A stretch of 64,000 bases of DNA from CBDCNP01 sp965222425 (GCA_965222425.1 CBDCTW010000011.1:10993-74992), one strand, 5' to 3'; positions 8,503 through 18,295 are shown, numbered from the stretch's first letter. Notes: generated from the letters alone by a model not told the origin. Numbers and translations: made by a program.

Positions 8503-9420
8503 ATGCTCTTAGTGCAAGAGGAGAGGGAGGTGAGGCCCTTGGAGTATCCACATCGACCGGTACTCGTGGAGGAGGTGCTTCGGCAGCTCGAGCCTCGGCC
8601 GGCCGGTGTCGTCGTCGATGCGACGCTCGGCGCAGGGGGCCACGCGGAAGCGATCCTGGAAGCGTCTTCGCCATCGGGCCGGTTGCTGGGACTGGATCGC
8701 GACGAAGGGGCCCTAGCCGTAGCGCGCGAGCGACTGAATCGTTTCGGCGATCGGGTTCGGTTATGTCAGGGTTCGTTTGCCGACCTGTCCGAACATCTCG
8801 ATCGAGAAGGTTTCACAAAGGTGAACGGCGTCGTAGCCGATCTCGGTCTTTCCAGCGCCCAGCTCGATGACGGCGAGCGTGGTTTCGCTTTCTCCGCGGA
8901 GGGTCCGCTCGACATGAGGTTCGATCGGAGCGCGGGACAAACCGCGGCCGAGCTCATCAACCGACTTGACGAGAAAGATCTCGCCGACGTCATTTTCAAT
9001 TTCGGAGAGGAACGGAAGTCACGTGCCATCGCACGTCGTATCGTTCAGCGGCGACCGATCGATACCACTTCCGAACTGCGTCGGGCGGTGCATTCTGTTC
9101 TCGGTCCGGCACGGCGCGGCGGCATCGACCCCGCGACACGCACTTTCCAGGCCCTCCGCATCGCGGTCAACCACGAGTTAGAGACGCTCGATGCTTTCCT
9201 CGAGAACGCGGCGGAGCGACTCGCGCCGGGCGGCCGCTTGGTAGTTATCTCCTACCATTCGCTCGAAGACCGAGCGGTGAAGTGGGCATTCAGAGAGAAG
9301 AAAGACTCCGAGAGCTTTCGCGTGCTAACTCGTAAACCTGTTCGTGCCGGCGAGGACGAAATTGCGGAGAACCGCCGAGCACGGAGCGCGAAGCTTCGAG
9401 CGCTCGAGAGAGTGTCTTGA
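8503..9420 (+). CDS. rsmH: 16S rRNA (cytosine(1402)-N4)-methyltransferase RsmH
   Basis: RsmH (MraW) methylates N4 of C1402 in the 16S rRNA P site, using S-adenosylmethionine. The protein shows the family hallmarks: HRPVLVEEVL near the start, the SAM-binding VVDATLGAGGHAEAIL, GVVADLGLSSAQLDD, GERGFAFSAEGPLDMRFD, and the C-terminal YHSLEDRAVK. Length (305 aa) is typical. The ATG at 8503 follows mraZ directly. A good ribosome site (GGGAGG, 8523-8528) also sits before a TTG at 8539, which would give an N-terminus (MEYPHRPVL) closer to the family norm. Confidence 0.95.
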   Translation: MLLVQEEREVRPLEYPHRPVLVEEVLRQLEPRPAGVVVDATLGAGGHAEAILEASSPSGRLLGLDRDEGALAVARERLNRFGDRVRLCQGSFADLSEHLDREGFTKVNGVVADLGLSSAQLDDGERGFAFSAEGPLDMRFDRSAGQTAAELINRLDEKDLADVIFNFGEERKSRAIARRIVQRRPIDTTSELRRAVHSVLGPARRGGIDPATRTFQALRIAVNHELETLDAFLENAAERLAPGGRLVVISYHSLEDRAVKWAFREKKDSESFRVLTRKPVRAGEDEIAENRRARSAKLRALERVS

Positions 9421-9421
9421 A

Positions 9422-9796
9422 ATGACCAATCGTCGTTATCAAGTCAGTCGGCGGGTAGCCAATGAGCAGCTGGTGCGGCAGGTCGACCGGGAACGCAACA
9501 AACAACTCGTGATGGTTGCCATCACCGGACTTTTTTGGGCCGCCGCCGTCCTGGCATACGGTTGGCAGCATTTCGAGATGATTCGAAGCGGTTACCGGGT
9601 GGAAGAGCAAAAGGGGGAGCGGAAGTACCTCATCAAGATTCAGCGACAACTGGCCCTCGAAAGGGCATCGCTGGCCTCACCGGATCGCATCGAGACGATC
9701 GCGACTCGCGAGCTAGGGATGGTGCCGCCATCGGACAAACAAGTCGTGGTCATCGAGCCTTACCACGTTAGAGAACATCGTAGGTTCGAGGATTAG
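9422..9796 (+). CDS. ftsL: Cell division protein FtsL-like
   Basis: This is a small bitopic protein (124 aa) with a basic cytoplasmic N-terminus, one membrane segment at about residues 31-48 (LVMVAITGLFWAAAVLAYGW) and a periplasmic coiled-coil-prone segment. It ends RIETIATRELGMVPPSDKQVVVI, typical of FtsL. FtsL acts with FtsB/FtsQ to activate the FtsW-FtsI synthase at the septum. The ATG at 9422 is one base after the rsmH stop. An upstream in-frame extension inside rsmH is unlikely. Position between rsmH and ftsI supports the call because FtsL sequences are poorly conserved. Confidence 0.85.
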   Translation: MTNRRYQVSRRVANEQLVRQVDRERNKQLVMVAITGLFWAAAVLAYGWQHFEMIRSGYRVEEQKGERKYLIKIQRQLALERASLASPDRIETIATRELGMVPPSDKQVVVIEPYHVREHRRFED

Positions 9797-9799
9797 AAT

Positions 9800-11803
9800 T
9801 TGGACCGTAACCGAAATCTGGCTCGTGCTCGCTTCAGGGTCACGCTGCTCGCTCTTCTGAGCACACTATGGATGAGCGGGCTCGTTGGTCGGTTGGTGTA
9901 CTTGCAGATCTTTGCGCGCTCGAGACTTCAGGAGCGAGCTGAGATTCAGCAGCAGGACACGATGAAAATCGATCCCACGCGGGGAACGATCTATGACCGC
10001 AATGGGCGGCAACTCGCGGTGAGTGTGGATGTGGAGTCGGTTTACTCGGTACCACGAGCGATCGAAGATCCAGAGGCTACCGCGAACCAATTGGGAAGCT
10101 GTTTGAACGTGGATGTCGAAGAGCTCTCCGCTCGTCTGACAAGCGACAAGCGTTTCCTCTGGATCAATCGAAAGGTGGATCCGGCCACTGCCGACTGCGT
10201 TCGTGGACTCGGTCTTTCGGGCGTGAACTTCCTTCCCGAGATTCGCCGCTTCTACCCAAAGCGGCGTGTCGCGGCCCACGTTTTGGGTTACGTGGGAATG
10301 GACAACGAAGGCATGAGCGGGGTCGAGTACGTCTTCGAGAAGGAGATTCGAGGAGAGGACGGTCAGCAAATCGTTTGGAGCGATGCACGAAACCGCCCCG
10401 CCGCCAGCCGAGTGGAGAAGCGCCCCCAGCCGGGTCGAGACATTTATCTGACCATCGATGAAACGCTCCAGTACATGGCCGAGACCGAGATGGAAGCAGC
10501 GGTCCGTGAGAGTGGGGCCAAGGGCGGTTTGGCTATTCTCTTGCGTCCCGAGACCGGTGAAATCCTCGCGATGGCCGGTGTGCCGGGTTTCAATCCGAAT
10601 CGCTATGGAGATTTTCATCCGAGCACTTGGCGTAATCGTTCGGTGACTGACGCCTATGAGCCCGGGTCTACCTTTAAGATCTTCACCGCCGCCGCCGCCC
10701 TCGAGGAAGGCGTCGTGACCGAGGATGAACGGATCGATTGTGGGCGGGGAGTGATCGAAGTCGGCGGACGCCTCATTCGCGACCATCATCTGTTCGACGT
10801 TCTCACTTTCCGTGAGGTCCTCGAACGGTCGAGCAACGTCGGGATGATTCGGATCGGTCAGCGCTTGGGGCCGGAGAGGCTGGAAGCGTATGTGCGAGCT
10901 TTCGGTTTCGGCGAAACGACCGGCGTGGGACTTTCAGCGGAGAGTCGGGGAATTCTTCACGGCGTCACCGAGTGGAGGCCGGCCACGCTTGCGGCCATCT
11001 CGTTCGGGCAGGAGATCGCGGTGACACCTCTTCAGATGGTGACTGCGGTCAACGTGTTAGCGGCCTCCGGTTACTTGATGCGCCCCATTCTGGTCAAGGA
11101 GATTGGCTCGCCTCGCAACGAAGCGTTAATTAGCACATCTCCTTCTCCGCTGCGGCGGGTCGTTAGCATGGAGACCGCGGCCCGACTTAAGGACATCTTG
11201 GTTGGAGTGGTCGAGCGAGGCACGGGGAAGCGCGCAGCCATTCCTGGCTACACCGTAGCGGGCAAGACGGGAACCGCTCAGAAAGCCGCGCCGCAGGGAG
11301 GGTATTCGAAGACAGATTTTGTCTCCTCTTTTGTGGGGTTCGCTCCGGCTGGCGCCCCCGAGATCACCGCACTCGTTCTACTGGACTCACCAATCGGAGA
11401 TCATTCAGGGGGCCGAGCCGCGGGTGTCTTCGCGCGCATCTTGGAGAGAAGCCTTCGTTATTTGGGTGTTCCGCCGGATGTGTCGAGGGAGGGAGGTGCC
11501 CGTTCGATCAAGTTGGCCTCGCGTTGGCCGCGGCAGGAACCGCTGGAAAAAACAAATGGTGCAAATGCGTCGCCTTCCATCCCCGTGGCTCGGGCCGCGT
11601 TTGGGCCGCGCGTGTCGGCGAAGGCACGGATGCCCTCCCTCGAGGGACTTCCGGCTCGTGACGCGGTGGCTCGCCTGATCACCGCCAATCTGTCTCCTGA
11701 TCTCCTGGGCTCGGGGTGGGTCATCGATCAGGATCCTCCGGCCGGATCACCGGTGGATCCAGGCGCGCGCTGTCTCGTGTTTCTCGGAGGCCGCGCCCCA
11801 TGA
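9800..11803 (+). CDS. ftsI: Septal peptidoglycan transpeptidase FtsI (PBP3-type) with PASTA domain
   Basis: This class B penicillin-binding protein cross-links septal peptidoglycan and works with FtsW. It has an N-terminal membrane anchor (about 13-33), a pedestal domain starting at RGTIYDRNGRQLA, and the transpeptidase domain: STFK (serine nucleophile near residue 290, Lys 293), SSN (344-346) and KTGT (near 489). A C-terminal PASTA-like domain (MPSLEGLPARDAVARL...DPPAGSPVDPG) makes it longer (667 aa) than E. coli FtsI. The start is TTG at 9800, four bases after ftsL. The stop overlaps the murE ATG. Confidence 0.95.
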   Translation: MDRNRNLARARFRVTLLALLSTLWMSGLVGRLVYLQIFARSRLQERAEIQQQDTMKIDPTRGTIYDRNGRQLAVSVDVESVYSVPRAIEDPEATANQLGSCLNVDVEELSARLTSDKRFLWINRKVDPATADCVRGLGLSGVNFLPEIRRFYPKRRVAAHVLGYVGMDNEGMSGVEYVFEKEIRGEDGQQIVWSDARNRPAASRVEKRPQPGRDIYLTIDETLQYMAETEMEAAVRESGAKGGLAILLRPETGEILAMAGVPGFNPNRYGDFHPSTWRNRSVTDAYEPGSTFKIFTAAAALEEGVVTEDERIDCGRGVIEVGGRLIRDHHLFDVLTFREVLERSSNVGMIRIGQRLGPERLEAYVRAFGFGETTGVGLSAESRGILHGVTEWRPATLAAISFGQEIAVTPLQMVTAVNVLAASGYLMRPILVKEIGSPRNEALISTSPSPLRRVVSMETAARLKDILVGVVERGTGKRAAIPGYTVAGKTGTAQKAAPQGGYSKTDFVSSFVGFAPAGAPEITALVLLDSPIGDHSGGRAAGVFARILERSLRYLGVPPDVSREGGARSIKLASRWPRQEPLEKTNGANASPSIPVARAAFGPRVSAKARMPSLEGLPARDAVARLITANLSPDLLGSGWVIDQDPPAGSPVDPGARCLVFLGGRAP

Positions 11804-13296
11804 CACTGGCGGATCTTTTGTCGAGCATCCCTGCTGAGGCTGTCAAGAAGGTGCGAGGGACCGTCTCGCTTGAAGTCAAAGGTGTGACCGTCGACTCTCG
11901 GGCCGTCGACCCGGGTTTTGTCTTCGTTGCGATCGCTGGCCAGACGACCGATGGCCATCGTTACATCGGGGAAGCGATCAAGCGAGGTGCCGTTGCGGTG
12001 GTCAGTGAGAACGCTCCTGGGCAGAGCGGACTGGTCTGGGTGCGCACTCCCGACGCCCGCCGCGCGGCGGGACTGCTCGCGGCAAGTCTCCTCGGCCAAC
12101 CGTCGCGGCAGCTGAGTCTAGTTGGCGTGACCGGTACGAACGGAAAGACCACGACAGCATTCCTGTTAGATGCGGTCTTCCAGAGTTTAGTTCCACCATC
12201 GGCGATGATGGGAACGGTCGTGCACAGGGTGGGCTCGGTGAGCAAGCCGGCGCGACACACCACCCCAGAATCTCCCGAGCTTCAGTCCTTTCTGAAGAGC
12301 TCCGTCGAGGAGGGCTGCCGCTTTGGAGTCTTGGAAGTCTCCTCGCATGGGCTGGCGCTCGGGCGCCTAGAAGGTACCGAGTTCCAGTGTGCGGTCTTCA
12401 CGAACCTGAGCCGAGATCACCTCGACTTCCATCGCGACATGGAAGACTACTTCCAAGTCAAACGAATACTCTTCGAGCGCCATCTTCGATCGGCGGGGAC
12501 TGCAGTGGTAGGGCTCGATGATGGCTATGGCCGTCGGCTAGCCGAGTCTCTCCCCAGCCGATCGACTCTCACCTACGGATATGGAGCCGAAGCCGATCTG
12601 CGGGTCGAAAGCGTAGAAGCCGACTTCGACGGGCTTCGTTTCCGATTCAATGATCGCGGTGTCGTGCGTGAGGTCGAGTGTCGGTTGGTGGGCCGCCACA
12701 ATGTGTTGAATTTCTTGGCCGCCTACGGGGCGGCTAGCGCATTAGAGCTCGACCCGACCGACGTTTTGAAGGCGCTCGCCCAAATCGGGGGCGTACCCGG
12801 GCGCTACGAGAAGATCGAAGCCGGGCAGGCTTTTCGCGTCGTCGTGGACTATGCCCATACCGATGACGCCTTGCGCAACATCTTGGAGACCACCCGGGCC
12901 CTGCCGCATTCCAAGGTCCTAACGGTCTTCGGTTGCGGCGGCGACCGCGATCGCTCGAAGCGGCCGCTGATGGGGGCGGTGGCCGCGCGCCTTTCCGACC
13001 TAGTGGTTCTGACTTCGGACAACCCGAGAAGCGAAGATCCGGACAGCATTATTCGAGAGATCGAGCTGGGTACGAAGGGACCGCGGTGTCAGGCCGAGAT
13101 CAGGGTAGAGCCCGATCGCCGCAAGGCCATCGCGCTTGCTCTCTCTTTGAGCGAGCCGGGCGATGTGGTCCTGGTGGCGGGGAAGGGACATGAACCCTAT
13201 CAGGTTATTGGAGGACGCGTGATCCCGTTCGACGACCGAGGGGTGGTGCGGGAGATCTTAACCCGGCGTATGCAACCGCTGAACAACCACTCGTGA
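11800..13296 (+). CDS. murE: UDP-MurNAc-tripeptide synthetase MurE (meso-DAP type)
   Basis: MurE adds the third residue to UDP-MurNAc-L-Ala-D-Glu in the cytoplasm, using ATP. The Mur ligase signatures are complete: GTNGKTTTAF (P-loop), TTPESPELQ, EVSSHGLALGRL, NLSRDHLDFH, the lysine-bearing YFQVKRILFE, and CGGDRDRSKRPLM. The motif DNPR near the C-terminus marks enzymes that use meso-diaminopimelate rather than lysine. The start is the ATG overlapping the ftsI stop (ATGA); an in-frame upstream Met lies inside ftsI and is less likely. The length of 498 aa is normal. The stop overlaps the GTG of murF. Confidence 0.95.
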   Translation: MTLADLLSSIPAEAVKKVRGTVSLEVKGVTVDSRAVDPGFVFVAIAGQTTDGHRYIGEAIKRGAVAVVSENAPGQSGLVWVRTPDARRAAGLLAASLLGQPSRQLSLVGVTGTNGKTTTAFLLDAVFQSLVPPSAMMGTVVHRVGSVSKPARHTTPESPELQSFLKSSVEEGCRFGVLEVSSHGLALGRLEGTEFQCAVFTNLSRDHLDFHRDMEDYFQVKRILFERHLRSAGTAVVGLDDGYGRRLAESLPSRSTLTYGYGAEADLRVESVEADFDGLRFRFNDRGVVREVECRLVGRHNVLNFLAAYGAASALELDPTDVLKALAQIGGVPGRYEKIEAGQAFRVVVDYAHTDDALRNILETTRALPHSKVLTVFGCGGDRDRSKRPLMGAVAARLSDLVVLTSDNPRSEDPDSIIREIELGTKGPRCQAEIRVEPDRRKAIALALSLSEPGDVVLVAGKGHEPYQVIGGRVIPFDDRGVVREILTRRMQPLNNHS

Positions 13297-14708
13297 ATCT
13301 AGCGGCGGCCGAGGTGGTTTCTTACTTGGGAGGAAAGCTCACGTCCGGTTTTGCAGAGACTCGAATCGAGTCCGTCTCCATCGACTCGCGAACGGTCGAG
13401 CGAGGCGATCTGTTCTTCGCCATCGTGGGCCCGTGTTTCGATGGACATCGGTTCGTCCGCCAAGCCCTAGAGCGGGGGGCGGTAGGTGCGGTGGTGTCGA
13501 AGCCACGGACGGTGGGTGAGGGAGGCGAAAGCGGAGTTGAGATTCGCGTCGAGGATACGACCCTCGCACTCCAGGATTTGGCCAAGGCGGTCCGTCGGTC
13601 GGCTGGCGTGAAGGTGGTCGCCATCACCGGAAGCGTAGGCAAGACCACGGCCAAGGATGCGACCGCCGCCGCACTCGGAGCTCGATTTCGAGTGCTGAAG
13701 TCGGCGGGGAATCTAAACAATTTGTACGGGCTCCCGCTGTCGATTTTGAAGTTGGACGGAGAAGAAGTCGCGGTTTTGGAAATGGGAATGTCAGCGCCAG
13801 GCGAGATTGCACGCCTCACCGAGATCGCGAGGCCAGACGTGGGAGTACTGTTGAACGTAGCGGAGGTTCACTGCGAGTTTTTCCCTTCTCTCGAAGCCAT
13901 CGCTAAGGCGAAGGGAGAGCTCTTCGATGGTCTTGCCGGAGAGGCGGTTGCGGTTGTAAACGCCGACGATGCTCTGGTCCTCGAAGAAGCTCGCCGGTTC
14001 TCGGGAAGACAGGTTCGTTTCGGGATCGGAGAAAGAGCGGAGCTACGCGCCCGGGAGCTTGTTCGAACGTCGAGTGGCATGCAGTTCATCGCCGAGATCG
14101 AGGATCCCGCCGGTGAATATCCCAAAGAACGGACGAACGTGACGGCTCCTCTTTTCGGGAGGCACAACGTCTATAACTTGCTCGCCGCCCTCGCGGCGTC
14201 CTGGGCACTTGGACTGTCGTTACAAGAGGCGGCGGAGCAACTGTGGAATCTACATCCGGCAGCGCGTCGAGGAGGGCGGATCCATTTTGTCGGCGGTCCT
14301 CTCGTCATCGACGAGACCTACAACTCGAATCCCGCGGCGGTGAAGGCGGCGCTCGCTTCTTTGATGGAGGAAGAGGTTTCGCGACAGATAGCGGTACTGG
14401 GGGACATGCTGGAGCTCGGGGATCGTGCCGAGGCGTTTCATCTCGAGTGCGGCCGCTTTGTCGCCGAAAGCAAAGTGTCTCTCCTCATCGGTGTCGGCTC
14501 GCTGGGGGCGACCCTCGTCGAAGGGGCGCGGCGCGCCGGAATGCTGGAGGACGCTCTTTTCACCGCTGCCGATGCATTGGAAGCGGGCGAGCTTTTGACC
14601 GAGCTGGCTTCTCGTGAAGATGCGGTCTTACTCAAAGCCTCACGCGGCGTGAGGCTCGAGGAAGCTGTCACCGCGCTTCGAAAACGATACCCGGTGGAGT
14701 CGGCCTGA
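13293..14708 (+). CDS. murF: UDP-MurNAc-tripeptide:D-Ala-D-Ala ligase MurF
   Basis: MurF adds the D-Ala-D-Ala dipeptide to give the pentapeptide precursor. Visible motifs are the N-terminal VSIDSRTVERGDLFFAI segment shared with MurE, the P-loop TGSVGKTTAKD, EMGMSAPGEIARL, LNVAEVHCEFF, GRHNVYNLLAAL, DETYNSNPAAVKAAL and VLGDMLELGD. GTG start in a GTGA overlap with murE. Length of 471 aa is typical. No ddl gene is present in this cluster, so D-Ala-D-Ala must come from elsewhere in the genome. Confidence 0.95.
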   Translation: MNLAAAEVVSYLGGKLTSGFAETRIESVSIDSRTVERGDLFFAIVGPCFDGHRFVRQALERGAVGAVVSKPRTVGEGGESGVEIRVEDTTLALQDLAKAVRRSAGVKVVAITGSVGKTTAKDATAAALGARFRVLKSAGNLNNLYGLPLSILKLDGEEVAVLEMGMSAPGEIARLTEIARPDVGVLLNVAEVHCEFFPSLEAIAKAKGELFDGLAGEAVAVVNADDALVLEEARRFSGRQVRFGIGERAELRARELVRTSSGMQFIAEIEDPAGEYPKERTNVTAPLFGRHNVYNLLAALAASWALGLSLQEAAEQLWNLHPAARRGGRIHFVGGPLVIDETYNSNPAAVKAALASLMEEEVSRQIAVLGDMLELGDRAEAFHLECGRFVAESKVSLLIGVGSLGATLVEGARRAGMLEDALFTAADALEAGELLTELASREDAVLLKASRGVRLEEAVTALRKRYPVESA

Positions 14709-15793
14709 TGCTCTATCATTTTCTCTATCCGCTCCACACCGAGTACAGCGTCTTCAACGTATTCCGCTACGTGACGTTCCGCACAGCGTGCGCCGCGCTC
14801 ACCGCGCTCCTCATTAGTTTTCTATTGGGGCCATGGCTGATTAGACGACTGGAGGATTTCCAGATCGGTGAACGCATTCGAGAGGAAGGTCCGGAGCACC
14901 ACCAGATCAAGGCGGGCACTCCCACCATGGGAGGGCTACTGATCCTTTCTGCGATCGTGATCCCGACCCTTCTATGGGCGGACCTCAGAAACACCTTCGT
15001 ATGGATCGCCTTGGCGATGACAATCGGCTACGCCGCGATCGGACTTGCGGATGACTTCCTGAAGCTGCACCGCAAACGCTCCGGCGGGCTGGCCGGACGA
15101 TGGAAGCTCGTGTTCCAGATCGCGTTGGCCCTCGCCCTCGCGGGCTATCTGTTGCAGCTTTCGTTTCGAGGCTCTTACAGCACTGAGTTGCTGTTTCCTT
15201 TCTTCAAGGACGTGAGGCCAGACCTCTCTTGGGCATTCGTACCGTTTGCCGTATTGGTAGTCGTGGGGGCTTCGAATGCCGTCAACCTCACCGATGGTCT
15301 CGACGGGTTGGCAGTCGGCACCGTTTTGATCGCGGCTGCCGCCTACACGGTGTTGACCTACGTCACCGGCCACGCCCAATTCTCGGCCTACCTAGATTTG
15401 ATTCATATCCCGCGGATTTGGGAGCTCACCATCTTCGGCGGGGCGATGGTCGGAGCCAGCCTCGGTTTTTTGTGGTTCAACTGTTACCCGGCGCAGGTAT
15501 TCATGGGTGACGTAGGCTCGCTGGCCTTGGGCGGTGCGATCGGAACGGTAGCCCTGCTGATCAAACAAGAACTGTTGTTGATTCTCGTGGGGGGACTATT
15601 CGTGGTAGAGGCGCTGTCGGTGATCATCCAGGTGACGTCTTTTAAGTTGACCGGTAAACGGGTATTTCGTATGGCGCCTCTCCACCATCATTTCGAGCTG
15701 GTGGGCTGGAAGGAGCCGAAGGTCATTATTCGGTTTTGGATCGTCGCCATCATTTTCGCACTGGCCAGCCTTACGACTTTGAAGATTCGGTAG
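14708..15793 (+). CDS. mraY: Phospho-MurNAc-pentapeptide translocase MraY
   Basis: MraY moves phospho-MurNAc-pentapeptide onto undecaprenyl phosphate to make lipid I at the inner membrane. The 361-residue protein is polytopic, with about ten membrane segments. Conserved cytoplasmic motifs are present: KAGTPTMGGLLIL, GLADDFLKLHRKRSGGL (the catalytic Asp pair), NAVNLTDGLDGLA, NCYPAQVFMGDVGSLALGG and MAPLHHHFELVGWKE (the HHH motif). The start overlaps the murF stop (TGATG). Confidence 0.96.
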   Translation: MLYHFLYPLHTEYSVFNVFRYVTFRTACAALTALLISFLLGPWLIRRLEDFQIGERIREEGPEHHQIKAGTPTMGGLLILSAIVIPTLLWADLRNTFVWIALAMTIGYAAIGLADDFLKLHRKRSGGLAGRWKLVFQIALALALAGYLLQLSFRGSYSTELLFPFFKDVRPDLSWAFVPFAVLVVVGASNAVNLTDGLDGLAVGTVLIAAAAYTVLTYVTGHAQFSAYLDLIHIPRIWELTIFGGAMVGASLGFLWFNCYPAQVFMGDVGSLALGGAIGTVALLIKQELLLILVGGLFVVEALSVIIQVTSFKLTGKRVFRMAPLHHHFELVGWKEPKVIIRFWIVAIIFALASLTTLKIR

Positions 15794-15797
15794 ATGC

Positions 15798-17201
15798 GTG
15801 GACGGCACAGAGAAAATACGGAGAGCGGGTTATCGGGGACGCCGCGTGCTCGTGATCGGTCTCGCCCGGAGCGGACTGGCGGCGGTGGAGTTTCTCCTCC
15901 GTCGCGGTGCTCGGGTACTGGCCAACGATCGGAAGCCCGTGGAGGAGCTACCACCGCGAGTGTTGGAGCTGGCGGAGCAGGGTGTCGATCTGGTCACCGG
16001 CTCCCATCCGGCGGGACTCGTGAGCGACGTCGATTTGGTCGTTTTGAGTCCTGGTGTTCCCACGGACATCGTCCCGTTGAAAGAAGCGAGAGAGCGGGGA
16101 GTGCCCATTTGGGGAGAGTTGGAGCTGGCTTTCCAGGAGATCGAAGGGTCGGTGGTGGCAGTGACCGGCACAAAGGGCAAATCGACGACCGCGACGCTCA
16201 TCGCCGACATCTTGATGCGAGACGGTCGGCCGGTCGTGTTGGGCGGCAACATCGGGCAGCCGCTCATCGGTTTAGTGGAAAAAACGAGCAGGGGTTCATT
16301 TGTAGTGGTAGAGGTTTCGAGCTTCCAACTCGAAGCGACGGACAGCTTTCGACCAAGAGTCGCGGTACTTCTCAACGTGACACCCGACCATCTGGACAGG
16401 CACGCATCCTTCGAAGCCTACCGCGAGGCCAAGGAGCGTATCTTCGCCAATCAGGAGCAGGAAGATTGGGCCGTAGTGTACGGTGGCAATCCCCTGACTA
16501 TGGATATGGGTTATAGAAGTCGATCGCAGAAGATCTATTACAGTCTCGATTGCATAGGTGACAAGGTGCCTCACGTCTGCGTCAAGGAAGGGTGGATCGT
16601 AAGACACGAGGACGCGTTCACCAGAGAATGGATCCCGTTAGAGAGCATTGCCATCCCCGGCGAGCACAACGTGGAGAACGTGATGGCGGCCGCCGCGGCG
16701 ACGGGAGCCCTCGGGGTTCCGGCCGAAGCGATGAGGGATGCGGTGGCCAGCTTTCCGGGTATCCCACACGCCCACGAGAAGGTCGCAGAGATCGCAGGCG
16801 TTTTCTTCTACGACGACTCGAAAGCCACGAACGTGGCGGCGGCGCAAGCCGCTATAGCGAGCTTCGACGAGGGTGTGATTTTGGTTTTGGGTGGGCGTTC
16901 CAAGGGTGCCGATTTCGAGACGATGCTCGACGACCTAAGAGGGAAGGTGAAGTTAGTGCTGGCTCTCGGCGAAGCGAGAGAGCAAATTGCGGGAGTGCTG
17001 GGTTTAGAGGTTCCGGTAGTCCTCTGCACCAGCTTACGCGAGGTGGTGGAGCGGGCTTTCGAGCATTCGAAGCCGGGAGATACCGTGCTCTTTTCTCCCG
17101 CTTGCGCGAGCTTCGATATGTTCGCCGACTACGCGGAGCGAGGCAGACTCTTTAAAGAAGAAGTAGAGAGGCTCAAGAAGAAGAAACGCCCCGATAAGTA
17201 A
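15798..17201 (+). CDS. murD: UDP-MurNAc-L-alanine:D-glutamate ligase MurD
   Basis: MurD adds D-glutamate to UDP-MurNAc-L-Ala with ATP. The N-terminal Rossmann-like domain shows VLVIGLARSGLAAVEFLLRRG and SPGVPTD. The central domain has TGTKGKSTTATLIA (P-loop), VEVSSFQLEA and NVTPDHLDRH. The C-terminal domain has DDSKATNVAAAQAAI, GGRSKGADFETM and the terminal SPACASFDMFADYAERG. Starts at a GTG four bases after mraY. An overlapping ATG (15794) opens a non-coding frame. Length of 467 aa is normal. Confidence 0.95.
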   Translation: MDGTEKIRRAGYRGRRVLVIGLARSGLAAVEFLLRRGARVLANDRKPVEELPPRVLELAEQGVDLVTGSHPAGLVSDVDLVVLSPGVPTDIVPLKEARERGVPIWGELELAFQEIEGSVVAVTGTKGKSTTATLIADILMRDGRPVVLGGNIGQPLIGLVEKTSRGSFVVVEVSSFQLEATDSFRPRVAVLLNVTPDHLDRHASFEAYREAKERIFANQEQEDWAVVYGGNPLTMDMGYRSRSQKIYYSLDCIGDKVPHVCVKEGWIVRHEDAFTREWIPLESIAIPGEHNVENVMAAAAATGALGVPAEAMRDAVASFPGIPHAHEKVAEIAGVFFYDDSKATNVAAAQAAIASFDEGVILVLGGRSKGADFETMLDDLRGKVKLVLALGEAREQIAGVLGLEVPVVLCTSLREVVERAFEHSKPGDTVLFSPACASFDMFADYAERGRLFKEEVERLKKKKRPDK

Positions 17202-18292
17202 TGACCCAAAAACTTTCATCGGATCGAACGCTCTTCATAGTCACCATCTGGTTGGTGTCGTTCGGGCTGGTCATGCTCTACAGCGCCTCGGCGGTCGTTG
17301 CCGATGCGGCGCATCGAGGTTCCTATTTCTTCCTCGTCAAACAGCTCATTTGGGCGGTGTTGGGACTTGCGGTCATGGCGGCGTTGATGAAGTTGGACTA
17401 CCGCCGACTTCGCCGGCCGGTCCTGGTCTACGGTTTTCTGCTCTTGACCATCGCTTTTCTCATCGCGGTGCTCTTCTCTCCATCGCTCAAGAACGCCCAC
17501 CGCTGGCTTCGCTTCGGTTTGCTCTCGTTCCAACCTTCGGAGATGGCGAAGTTGTCCCTGATCTTGACGATGGCTTACCTACTGGATCAGAAGCGGGAGC
17601 GGATCGACGATTTCTTTGGCGGGCTCTTTATTCCTCTGGTGGTCGGAGGATTTCTCGCATTCCTGGTACTTATCGAGCCGGACTTCGGAACCGCGGTGTG
17701 CCTGACGTTCGTAGGTTTCTGCTTGTTCTTCGTGGCCGGAGCTCCCTTTCGTTACCTGACAGGACTCGGCCTGGCCGCGGCGCCCCTGATCTACCTTCTG
17801 ATCGCTCGCGTGGACTATCGTCGAGAGCGGCTACTTACCTTTATCGATCCGTTCGAGGATCCTTTGGGTCGGGGTTTTCAGATTATCCAGTCTCTCATTG
17901 CGGTCGGCACGGGCGGGATTCTGGGTAACGGATTCATGCGGAGCCGCCAGAAGCATTTTTATCTACCCGAGCCCCATACCGACTTCATCTATTCGGTGAT
18001 TAGTGAAGAGCTGGGTTTCATTGGAGCGGTGGCGGTACTAGGTGCCTTCGTGGTGTTGCTGTGGCGGGGCGTCGTCATCGCGCGCCGTGCACCGGACCTG
18101 TTCGGGACCTTGTTGGCGAGCGGACTTACGGCCCTGATCGTGGGGCAGGCGTTCATGAACATGGGAGTGACCTTGGGGATGCTTCCCACTACGGGAATAC
18201 CGCTGCCATTCATTTCGGCGGGAGGAACTTGCTTGGTGACATCGTTGGCGGCAGTCGGGCTGCTGCTGGGCATTTCCCAGCATGCGAGGTAA
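17201..18292 (+). CDS. ftsW: Septal peptidoglycan glycosyltransferase FtsW
   Basis: FtsW is a SEDS-family polymerase that extends septal glycan strands from lipid II together with FtsI. The protein (363 aa) is predicted to span the membrane about ten times. SEDS features are present: GLVMLYSASAV near the start, LRFGLLSFQPSEMAKLSLI, IEPDFGTAVCL, FIDPFEDPLGRGFQIIQSLIAVGTGG and the C-terminal MNMGVTLGMLPTTGIPLPFISAGGT (read in parts). The start codon shares one base with the murD stop. A separate rodA is not present here, so the septal role is inferred from the dcw context. Confidence 0.94.
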   Translation: MTQKLSSDRTLFIVTIWLVSFGLVMLYSASAVVADAAHRGSYFFLVKQLIWAVLGLAVMAALMKLDYRRLRRPVLVYGFLLLTIAFLIAVLFSPSLKNAHRWLRFGLLSFQPSEMAKLSLILTMAYLLDQKRERIDDFFGGLFIPLVVGGFLAFLVLIEPDFGTAVCLTFVGFCLFFVAGAPFRYLTGLGLAAAPLIYLLIARVDYRRERLLTFIDPFEDPLGRGFQIIQSLIAVGTGGILGNGFMRSRQKHFYLPEPHTDFIYSVISEELGFIGAVAVLGAFVVLLWRGVVIARRAPDLFGTLLASGLTALIVGQAFMNMGVTLGMLPTTGIPLPFISAGGTCLVTSLAAVGLLLGISQHAR

Positions 18293-18295
18293 AGG

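Noticed and set aside
15794..16516. Frame on the plus strand inside murD starting at ATG 15794
   Set aside because: Its composition (Arg/Gly-rich, no motifs) is that of a shadow of murD, which has full ligase motifs in the neighbouring frame.
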